A DNA stretch of 64,000 bases from Cupriavidus basilensis (lineage in GTDB: Bacteria; Pseudomonadota; Gammaproteobacteria; Burkholderiales; Burkholderiaceae). Location: NCBI RefSeq assembly GCF_000876015.1, contig NZ_BBQM01000016.1:186001-250000 (forward strand). Direction: 5' to 3'. This document shows, in pieces, positions 56,407-64,000 of the stretch (positions are counted from its first letter, which is position 1; every line of letters starts with the position of its first letter). The notes under the pieces were generated by a model that was not told the origin of the DNA, did no database searches, and worked only from the letters and a program-made list of their open reading frames with translations. The position numbers and the translations under genes are program-made.

Positions 56407-57261
56407 TCAGTCCAGCAGGTCGGGCTGTTCCTTGACGATGCGCGCGTACAGCGGCTGGAACTGGAACCAGCCCGCCTGCGCGGTGCCGACGATCGAGTAC
56501 GCCTGGCGCGCCGCGGCATCCGAGATCATCTTCAGCGGCGCGTTGGTGCGCGCGGCGGCGGCCTCGGCCAGCAGCTGCACCTGGCACGAGCGCTCCATCG
56601 TGATGAACCACCACGCGGCCTCGTCCACCGTCTTGCCCACGGTCAGCAGGCCGTGGTTCTGCAGGATGGCCGCCTTGTTGCCGCCGAGCGCGTTGGCTAT
56701 GCGCTGGCCTTCGTCGAGCTCCACCACCACGCCGCCGAAGTCGTCGTAGACCGCGTGGTCGTTGTAGAACGCGCACACGTCCTGCGTGAGCGGGTCGAGC
56801 GGGCGGCCCAGCGTGGACCACGCGCGCCCGTGCGTGCTGTGCGAGTGCGCGGCGGCCACGGCGTCCGTGCGGGTCTGGTGCACGCGCGAGTGGATGGCGA
56901 AGGCCGCGGCGTTGACCGGGTGGGCGCCCTCCACCACGTCGCCGTGGTGGTCGCAGCGGATCAGGTTGGAGACCTTGACCTGGCTGAAATGCACGCCGAA
57001 CGGATTGACCCAGAACGTATCGGGAAACTCGGGATCGCGCGCGGTGATGTGGCCCGCCACGCCCTCGTCGAAGCCGAACTTCGAGAACAGGCGAAACGCC
57101 GCCGCGAGGCGCTGCTTGCGGTGCAGGCGCTCCGCGGCCGGCGTGTCGAACTGCGGCGGGCGCGGCAACATGCGGTACCGTGCCTTGACCTCCTCGGAGA
57201 GGCCGGCGGCGATGTCGTCGGGGTTGTCCTGCGGCTTGGTGTGGTCTGCCGGTGCGTTCAT
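56407..57261 (-). CDS. Class II aldolase/adducin-domain protein
   Basis: A 284-residue protein of the fuculose-aldolase fold. Metal ligands are in DAVAAAHSHSTHGRAWSTLG (HxH) and ILQNHGLLTVGKTVDEAAWW; FGFDEGVAGHITARDPEFPD is the phosphate/substrate loop. The N-terminal ~30 residues are unstructured. Its partner genes are acyl-CoA enzymes, so it may cleave or decarboxylate an intermediate rather than a sugar phosphate. Confidence 0.88.
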   Translation of the reverse strand: MNAPADHTKPQDNPDDIAAGLSEEVKARYRMLPRPPQFDTPAAERLHRKQRLAAAFRLFSKFGFDEGVAGHITARDPEFPDTFWVNPFGVHFSQVKVSNLIRCDHHGDVVEGAHPVNAAAFAIHSRVHQTRTDAVAAAHSHSTHGRAWSTLGRPLDPLTQDVCAFYNDHAVYDDFGGVVVELDEGQRIANALGGNKAAILQNHGLLTVGKTVDEAAWWFITMERSCQVQLLAEAAAARTNAPLKMISDAAARQAYSIVGTAQAGWFQFQPLYARIVKEQPDLLD

Positions 57262-57308
57262 GGGGAGTCTCCTTTCTTATGTGGTTGGCTGGCCGCGCCC
57301 TGGCGCGC

Positions 57309-58319
57309 CTACACCAGCTTGACGAGCTGCTTGCCGAAATTCCTGCCCTTGAGCAGGCCCATGAAGGCTTCGGGCGCGCTGGCCAGGCCCTGCGCGATGC
57401 TCTCGCGGAACTTGAGCTTGCCCTGCGCCACCGCCGCGCCCAGTTCCTGCAGCGCCTGCGGCCACAGTTCCATGTGCTCGGACACGATGAAGCCTTCCAC
57501 GGTCAGGCGCGACACCAGGATCAGTTGCGGGTTCTTCAGCGGCATCGGCTGGCCGTCGTAGCCGGCGATCATGCCGCACACGGCGATGCGGCCGAAGGCG
57601 TTCATGCGCGCCAGCACGGTGTCGAGGATCTCGCCGCCGACGTTCTCGAAATAGCCGTCCACGCCGTCGGGCGTGGCTTCCTTGAGCATGGCGTAGAGTT
57701 CCTTGCCGTCGCGCGCGGCCTTGTAGTCGATGCAGGCGTCGAAGCCCAGCTCGCCGGTCACGTAGTCGCACTTGTCCTTGCCGCCGGCAAAGCCCACCAC
57801 GCGGCAGCCCTTGAGCTTGGCGAGCTGGCCCACCACGCTGCCGACCGCGCCCGACGCCGCGCTGACCGCCACGGTCTGGCCGGCCTTGGGCGCGATGATC
57901 TTGTTCAGGCCGTACCAGGCCGTCACGCCCGGCATGCCGACCGAGCCGAGATAGGCCGACAGCGGGATGCGCGTGGTGTCGACTTTCTGGATGCCGGCGC
58001 CGTCGCTCACGCCGAGCTCCTGCCAGCCGAACATGCCCACCACCTTGTCGCCCACGGCGTATTTCGCGTTCTTCGAGGCGATCACCTCGCCCACCGTGCC
58101 GCCGATCATCACCTGGTCCAGCGGCTGCGGCGCGGCGTAGGATTTGCTGTCGTTCATGCGCCCGCGCATGTACGGGTCGAGCGACAGGTAGTGATTGCGG
58201 ACCAGCACCTGGCCGTCCGCCACTTCCGGCACCGGCACTTCCTCGAGGCGGAAATTGCCGGGCGTGACCGCGCCGGCGGGACGCGAGGCCAGCACGATGC
58301 GCTTGAAGGTATTCGACAT
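57309..58319 (-). CDS. Zinc-free MDR NADPH reductase (CurA/YncB-like)
   Basis: A 336-residue medium-chain reductase of the leukotriene-B4/curcumin-reductase group. LSLDPYMRGRMNDSKSYAAP and IGGTVGEVIASKN at the N-terminus, GMPGVTAWYGLNKIIAPKAG and the NADPH loop VSAASGAVGSVVGQLAKLKG are characteristic. No zinc ligands. It should reduce an alpha,beta-unsaturated carbonyl compound. Confidence 0.92.
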   Translation of the reverse strand: MSNTFKRIVLASRPAGAVTPGNFRLEEVPVPEVADGQVLVRNHYLSLDPYMRGRMNDSKSYAAPQPLDQVMIGGTVGEVIASKNAKYAVGDKVVGMFGWQELGVSDGAGIQKVDTTRIPLSAYLGSVGMPGVTAWYGLNKIIAPKAGQTVAVSAASGAVGSVVGQLAKLKGCRVVGFAGGKDKCDYVTGELGFDACIDYKAARDGKELYAMLKEATPDGVDGYFENVGGEILDTVLARMNAFGRIAVCGMIAGYDGQPMPLKNPQLILVSRLTVEGFIVSEHMELWPQALQELGAAVAQGKLKFRESIAQGLASAPEAFMGLLKGRNFGKQLVKLV

Positions 58320-58604
58320 GATGGTTTCCTTGCAGTGAAACGGGCGATGGCGGATGCGCGCCGCCCTTCGTTGTCGGTGGAACGCGCCGGCGGCGCGGCT
58401 TGTTTCAACAGGGCGGGCGCGCGGCGCGGCCGGCGCGCGCGGCGAGCGCAGCAGGCGCGGTCGGGCTCAGGCGCCACGCGGCGGCGGCGGTCCGTGCAGG
58501 CTGCATCTTGTCTCCGTTCGCTGTTGTCTTTATCGGTGCTGCGTGCCGGCGTTTGCCGCCGGTCTGGGTATCGTTTGCCTGCTCCCCCTCCTGGCGCGCC
58601 GGCC

Positions 58605-59048
58605 TCAGCCGTCGGCGCCGGTGTCGGCGGCGGCGCTGCTGGCGCGCTGCGGCGGCACGCGCCTGACGTACTTGAACGTGCCCGAGCCGCGCGACACGGT
58701 CTTGCCGTCGCCGTCGACGATCTCCGCCTCGCAGAACGCCATCGTGCTGGTGCGGTGCACGCACTGGCCGCGCGCGATCAGCCTGCCGCGGCCCGGCGCC
58801 ATGAAGGCGGTCTTCATCTCGATCGTCACCACGCCGCGGCCGTCGCCGTCGGCCGCGCGCCCGGCAATCGCCATCGCCACGTCGAGCAGCGTCATCAGCA
58901 CGCCGCCGTGGGCCATGTCCCAACTGTTCTGGTGGCGCTCCTCGAGCGCCAGTTCGATCTCGCTGCCTTCGCGGTCCATGCGGTTGCATTGCACGCCGAG
59001 CGCGGCGAGGAAGGGAATCCTGAGGGGAAAGCCGTTGGTCTGGTTCAT
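58605..59048 (-). CDS. PaaI-type acyl-CoA thioesterase
   Basis: A 147-residue hot-dog thioesterase. ERHQNSWDMAHGGVLMTLLD contains the HGG catalytic segment and DVAMAIAGRAADGDGRGVVT, followed by IEMKTAFMAPGRGRLIARGQ and STMAFCEAEIVDGDGKTVSR, fits the PaaI/YdiI family. ~90 bp downstream of the SDR gene, same strand. A ~285-bp spacer without a supported gene separates it from the MDR reductase. Confidence 0.88.
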   Translation of the reverse strand: MNQTNGFPLRIPFLAALGVQCNRMDREGSEIELALEERHQNSWDMAHGGVLMTLLDVAMAIAGRAADGDGRGVVTIEMKTAFMAPGRGRLIARGQCVHRTSTMAFCEAEIVDGDGKTVSRGSGTFKYVRRVPPQRASSAAADTGADG

Positions 59049-59140
59049 GGATGGTGAATAGGGCTGAAAACGGGGTCGGCGCGCCGGCGGAAACCTGCAA
59101 GCGGCATGCCCGCCGCGCACCGGTTGCATTAAAGCATGGC

Positions 59141-59923
59141 TCAGACCGCGCTGACGCCCCCGTCCACCGCCAGCACCTGGCCCGTGATGTGCTTGCCGGC
59201 CGCGCTGGCGAACAGCAGCGCGGCGCCCTTCAGGTCTTCGTCGTCGCCGAGGCGGTGCAGCGGCACGCCGGCGCACATGGCGTCCACGCCCAGGCGGTCG
59301 AGCGAGCCCTGCGTCATCTTCGAGGGGAAGAAGCCCGGCGCCAGCGCGTTGACGGTGATGTTGTGCTCGCCCCACTCGGCCGCCAGCGTGCGCGTGAAAT
59401 TGACCACGGCGCCCTTGGAGGTGTTGTAGGCGATGGTCTCCATCGTCCCCGGCGGGTTGCCCGCCAGCCCGGCGATGGAAGCCACGTTGATGATGCGGCC
59501 GTAGCGGCGCGGGATCATCGACAGCTTGCCGATGCGCTGCGACAGCAGGAACAGGCCGCGCACGTTGAGGTTCATGACCTTGTCCCAGGCCTCCACCGGA
59601 TGGTCCTCGGCGGGCGCGCCCCAGGTGGCGCCGGCGTTGTTGATGAGGATGTCGACGTGGCCGAGCCTGGCCAGCGCTTCGTCGGCCAGGCGGGCGATGT
59701 CCGCGTCGCGCGCGCCGTCGGCGGCGATCCATTCGGCGTCGATGCCGCGCGCCTTGAGATGCGCCTGGGCCGACTGCAGCTCGTCGGCCTTGCGCGCCGA
59801 CAGCACCAGGCGCGCGCCCTGCTCGCCGAGCGCCTCGGCGATCTGCAGGCCGAGCCCGCGCGAGCCGCCGGTGATCAGCGCGGTCTTGCCCGTGAGGTCG
59901 AACAGTTGCTGGATGGTGTGCAT
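59141..59923 (-). CDS. SDR-family 3-hydroxyacyl dehydrogenase-like
   Basis: A 260-residue short-chain dehydrogenase. The cofactor loop is LITGGSRGLGLQIAEALGEQ, then ILINNAGATWGAPAEDHPVE, a catalytic Ser in IINVASIAGLAGNPPGTMET and YNTSKGAVVNFTRTLAAEWG. The GATWGAPAE pattern is usual in beta-proteobacterial SDRs next to acyl-CoA dehydrogenases. It probably reduces or oxidises 3-hydroxyacyl-CoA in this beta-oxidation set. Confidence 0.9.
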   Translation of the reverse strand: MHTIQQLFDLTGKTALITGGSRGLGLQIAEALGEQGARLVLSARKADELQSAQAHLKARGIDAEWIAADGARDADIARLADEALARLGHVDILINNAGATWGAPAEDHPVEAWDKVMNLNVRGLFLLSQRIGKLSMIPRRYGRIINVASIAGLAGNPPGTMETIAYNTSKGAVVNFTRTLAAEWGEHNITVNALAPGFFPSKMTQGSLDRLGVDAMCAGVPLHRLGDDEDLKGAALLFASAAGKHITGQVLAVDGGVSAV

Positions 59924-60009
59924 GTTGTCTCCCGATCTGTCGTGGCGCGCGCCGCAGCCGGCGCGCGCGGGTCTTGTCCGTCTTGCCTGCCCGGTATGGC
60001 GCCGGAGCG

Positions 60010-61860
60010 TCAGAACCAGGCGTCCTGCATGTCCAGCGTGGTGCGGTCCAGCGACGCCAGCAGGTCCAGCTGCGGGCCGGCCTTGGGCAGCTCCCAGCGG
60101 AAAAAGTACGCCGCCGCGGCCAGCTTGCCGCGGTAGAACGCCACGTCGTCGTCGCCGCCGGCGGTGGCCAGCGCGGCCTGCGCCAGCAGCGCCTGCTCCA
60201 GCCAGATCCACGCCACCACCACGTGGCCGAAGGCCTCGAGGTAGACCGATGCGTTGGCCAGCGTCACGCTGGCGTCGCCCGCCGCCCACAGCGCCTGCGT
60301 GACCTCGGCCACGCGCCCGACGGCGGCGCCCAGCGCGCGCGCGTGGCTGGCCAGTCCGGCGTCGCCGCCGGCCAGCGCGCGGCCGATGGTGGCCTGGATT
60401 TCCGCGCCCAGCGCCTTGAACGCCGCGCCGTCCTTCATCACCACCTTGCGGCCCAGCAGGTCCAGGCCCTGGATGCCGTGCGTGCCTTCGTGGATCGGGT
60501 TGAGGCGGTTGTCGCGGTAGAACTGCTCGACGTTGTACTCGCGCGTGTAGCCGTAGCCGCCGTGCACCTGGATGGCCAGGCTGTTGGCCTCCAGGCACCA
60601 TTGCGACGGCCAGCTCTTGGCGATCGGCGTGAGGATGTCGAGCAGCAGCGCCAGCCGTTCGTGCTCGGCGCCCGCGGCGGCGCGCTCCTGGTCGACCAGT
60701 TGCGCGCAATACAGGTTGAGCGCCAGCCCGCCTTCCACGTAGCTCTTCTGCGCCAGCAGCATGCGGCGGATGTCGGCATGCTCGACCAGCCGCACCTGCG
60801 GACTGGCCGGGTCCTTGCCGCCGGGGCCGACCGGGCGGCCCTGCGGGCGGTTGCGCGCGTAGTCCAGCGCGTGCAGGTAGCCGGTGTAGCCCAGCATCAC
60901 CGCGCCCAGGCCCACGCCGATGCGCGCCTCGTTCATCATGTGGAACATGCAGGCCAGGCCCTTGTGCGGCTCGCCCACCAGGTAGCCGATCGCGCCGGCC
61001 TTGCCGCCGGGCCGGTACTTCATGCCCTCGCCGAAGTTCAGCAGGCAGTTGGTGGTGCCGCGATAGCCCATCTTGTGGTTCAGCCCGGCCAGCACCACGT
61101 CGTTGTGCTCGCCGAGGCTGCCGTCGGCGTTGACCAGGTACTTCGGCACGATGAACAGCGAGATGCCCTTCACGCCGGGAATCAGCTTGCCGTCCGGGCC
61201 GGGGATCTTGGCCAGCACGAGGTGCACGATATTGTCGGAGAGTTCGTGCTCGCCGGCCGAGATCCACATCTTGTTGCCGCGCAGGCGGTATTGCGCGCCC
61301 AGCGGCGATTCGCCCTCGTGGTCGGCGCGCGTGGTGATGTCCGACAGCGACGAGCCGGCCTGCGGCTCGGACAGGCACATGGTGCCGAAGAAGCGCCCTT
61401 CCATCTCCGGCTTGACGAAGGTCTCCACTTGCGCCGGCGTGCCGTGCGCGAGCAGCAGGTTGGCGTTGCCGATGGTCAGGAACGGATAGGAGCTGGTGCC
61501 GACGTTGGCACCCTTGAAGTAGGCGAAGCCGGCCTTCTCGACCACCACCGGCAACTGCATGCCGCCGATCCCGTAGTCCTGCCCGGCTGCCATCAGCCCG
61601 GCCTCGCAGAAGGCCTTCAGCGCGGCCTTGACCTCGGGGATGATGGTGACGGTCTCGCCGTCGAAATGCGGTTCGTGCTGGTCGTTCTTCTTGTTGTGCG
61701 GCGCGAACAGGTCGGCGGCGATCTTCTCGCAGGTATCGAGCGCGGCGTCGAAGGTCTCGCGCGAGTGATCGGCATAGCGCGGGATGCGCGCCAGTTCCTC
61801 GACCTTGAGCCACTCGTACAGCATGAAGTTCAGGTCACGGCGGGAAAGGATCAGCGACAT
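60010..61860 (-). CDS. Acyl-CoA dehydrogenase with extended C-terminus (DmdC/FadE5-like)
   Basis: A 616-residue acyl-CoA dehydrogenase of the long type. It starts MSLILSRRDLNFMLYEWLKV; FAD-binding landmarks are GTMCLSEPQAGSSLSDITTR and MWISAGEHELSDNIVHLVLA. GYGYTREYNVEQFYRDNRLN followed by PIHEGTHGIQGLDLLGRKVV contains the catalytic Glu. The C-terminal ~130 residues form the extra helical domain. The family includes 3-methylmercaptopropionyl-CoA dehydrogenase and long-chain enzymes; which one applies is not known. Confidence 0.92.
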   Translation of the reverse strand: MSLILSRRDLNFMLYEWLKVEELARIPRYADHSRETFDAALDTCEKIAADLFAPHNKKNDQHEPHFDGETVTIIPEVKAALKAFCEAGLMAAGQDYGIGGMQLPVVVEKAGFAYFKGANVGTSSYPFLTIGNANLLLAHGTPAQVETFVKPEMEGRFFGTMCLSEPQAGSSLSDITTRADHEGESPLGAQYRLRGNKMWISAGEHELSDNIVHLVLAKIPGPDGKLIPGVKGISLFIVPKYLVNADGSLGEHNDVVLAGLNHKMGYRGTTNCLLNFGEGMKYRPGGKAGAIGYLVGEPHKGLACMFHMMNEARIGVGLGAVMLGYTGYLHALDYARNRPQGRPVGPGGKDPASPQVRLVEHADIRRMLLAQKSYVEGGLALNLYCAQLVDQERAAAGAEHERLALLLDILTPIAKSWPSQWCLEANSLAIQVHGGYGYTREYNVEQFYRDNRLNPIHEGTHGIQGLDLLGRKVVMKDGAAFKALGAEIQATIGRALAGGDAGLASHARALGAAVGRVAEVTQALWAAGDASVTLANASVYLEAFGHVVVAWIWLEQALLAQAALATAGGDDDVAFYRGKLAAAAYFFRWELPKAGPQLDLLASLDRTTLDMQDAWF

Positions 61861-62039
61861 GGCAGGAACGGGCTCCTGGTCTGGAAGCGAAAATCGATGA
61901 TGCGCGCCGCGGGCATGCCGGCCCGCGGCGTCGCTGTCTCCACGGCGGCGCGCTGCGTGGCGCGCCGCTTTTCTTGTTCTTGCGGCAGCGCGGCCAAGGA
62001 CGCGCGTCAGACCGCGCGAAAACGACCGCACTCCGCGTG

Positions 62040-62078
62040 TTGGCTTCCCTCTCCCACGCAATGGGAGAGGGGAGCCAA
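62040..62078 (-). terminator. 17-bp stem hairpin after the thiolase gene
   Basis: TTGGCTTCCCTCTCCCA and TGGGAGAGGGGAGCCAA pair over 17 positions (one G-U) around CGCAA, 26 bp after the thiolase stop. The CCCTCTCCC...GGGAGAGGG core resembles a recurrent intergenic repeat of Cupriavidus/Ralstonia genomes (from memory). It could act as terminator or mRNA stabiliser between thiolase and dehydrogenase genes. Confidence 0.65.
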
Positions 62079-62103
62079 CCGCCGGCAATGCCAAGGCGGT
62101 TTC

Positions 62104-63282
<1,179 letters not shown>

Positions 63283-63355
63283 TTGTTGCTCCTCGGATTC
63301 TTGGTATCTGCGCAGGCCGCGCCTGCGCGTTGTTCGGTTTGTCCAGCCGGTTTGT

Positions 63356-64000
63356 CTAGCGCGCGGGCGCGGCGGCGAGCACGTCGGCCGACTGCACGCG
63401 CTGCACGCCGGCGGCGGCAAGCTCCTGCCACGCGCGGGCCAGCGAGCCGTCCAGGTCGATGGCGCGGCAGGCGTCCTCGATCACGGCCGCCTCGAAGCCG
63501 GCGGCGCGCGCGTCGAGCGCGCTCCAGGCCACGCAGTAGTCGGTCGCCAGGCCCGCGCAGAACACGCGGCGCACGCCGTGCTCGCGCAGGTAGCCGGCCA
63601 GCCCGGTGCGCGTGGCGCGGTCCGCCTCCATGAAGGCGGAATAGCTGTCCACGTCGCGGTGGTGGCCCTTGCGGATCACCAGCCGGGCATGCGGCGCGCG
63701 CAGGCCCGCATGCAGCGCGGCGCCCGGCGTGTCCTGCACGCAGTGCACGGGCCACAGCACCTGCTCGCCGTACGGCAGCGCGATGGCCTGGAACGGCTGC
63801 GCGCCGGCGTGGCTGGCGGCGAACGACGCATGGCCGGCCGGATGCCAGTCCTGCGTCACCACCACGTGCGCGAACGCCTGCGCCAGCCGGTTGATGACCG
63901 GCACGACCTCGTCGCCGCGCGGCACGGCCAGCGCCCCGCCCGGCATGAAATCGTTCTGCACGTCGATCACCAGCAGGCAATCCTGCGCCCCGTAGCTCAT
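63356..64000 (-). CDS. pncA: Nicotinamidase
   Basis: A 214-residue isochorismatase-fold amidase hydrolysing nicotinamide to nicotinate for NAD salvage. Catalytic triad D13 ([12 protein letters not shown]), K111 ([15 protein letters not shown]) and C156 ([14 protein letters not shown]); metal ligands D51, H53 and H86 region. The ATG is at the very edge of the window and the protein looks complete, though an earlier start outside cannot be excluded. Confidence 0.93.
   Translation of the reverse strand: MSYGAQDCLLVIDVQNDFMPGGALAVPRGDEVVPVINRLAQAFAHVVVTQDWHPAGHASFAASHAGAQPFQAIALPYGEQVLWPVHCVQDTPGAALHAGLRAPHARLVIRKGHHRDVDSYSAFMEADRATRTGLAGYLREHGVRRVFCAGLATDYCVAWSALDARAAGFEAAVIEDACRAIDLDGSLARAWQELAAAGVQRVQSADVLAAAPAR

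Overview
The window is a GC-rich (high-GC third positions throughout) proteobacterial chromosome segment, most likely from a beta-proteobacterium of the Burkholderiales, probably Cupriavidus or a close Ralstonia relative. The pointers are the ygfZ / mltG-tmk-holB-pilZ / tatD neighbourhood, a complete tetronate (L-threonate/D-erythronate) operon of the type worked out in Cupriavidus necator, a Bug-type tricarboxylate-transporter binding protein, and a DUF4936-NRDE pair. The assignment is inferred from gene content, not from a marker gene. No rRNA, tRNA or CRISPR array was seen.

Region 1 (1-18.0 kb) is a dense organosulfur-scavenging island. On the plus strand a peptide-type ABC transporter (ATPase, Tat-exported binding protein, two permeases) is followed by two SfnB-type flavoenzymes, a DszA/NtaA-type FMN monooxygenase and a MetQ-MetN-MetI-like importer. 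On the minus strand, converging on it, lie an FMN reductase, an SsuD-type alkanesulfonate monooxygenase, a DszC-like flavoenzyme, a sigma-54 activator without sensor domain (SfnR type) and a third SfnB relative. A HigBA toxin-antitoxin pair sits at the junction. A plausible -24/-12 promoter and an upstream 22-bp dyad precede the minus-strand operon. Together they would import sulfur-containing organic compounds and release sulfite using reduced flavin.

Region 2 (18.5-29.3 kb) is mixed: a cupin, a coiled-coil DUF2968-like protein, an FtsK-type translocase, a REC-EAL c-di-GMP phosphodiesterase, DoxX, a LysR regulator divergent from an azoreductase, and an EgtB ergothioneine enzyme without a neighbouring egtD.

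Region 3 (29.3-41.7 kb) has a TacAT-type acetyltransferase/DUF1778 toxin-antitoxin pair with a clear promoter and operator, a 48-bp perfect palindrome, then a housekeeping block (ankyrin lipoprotein, tatD, pilZ, holB, tmk, mltG, ygfZ, DUF4936, NRDE). A frameshifted AidB-like acyl-CoA dehydrogenase and an acetyltransferase interrupt it. The ygfZ 3' end carries a 47-bp tandem duplication that includes the stop codon.

Region 4 (41.9-47.5 kb) is the tetronate operon: FadR-type regulator, ltnD, otnK, otnC, otnI, denD, converting threonate/erythronate to dihydroxyacetone phosphate.

Region 5 (47.5-64 kb) holds a thioesterase, a Bug binding protein, an esterase divergent from an iron alcohol dehydrogenase (a promoter with a palindromic operator lies between), a macrodomain protein, a PhyH-like dioxygenase and an Asp/Glu racemase. 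A long minus-strand acyl-CoA catabolic run follows: thiolase, acyl-CoA dehydrogenase, SDR, PaaI thioesterase, MDR reductase, class II aldolase, SDR, epoxide-hydrolase-like protein. The window ends with pncA.
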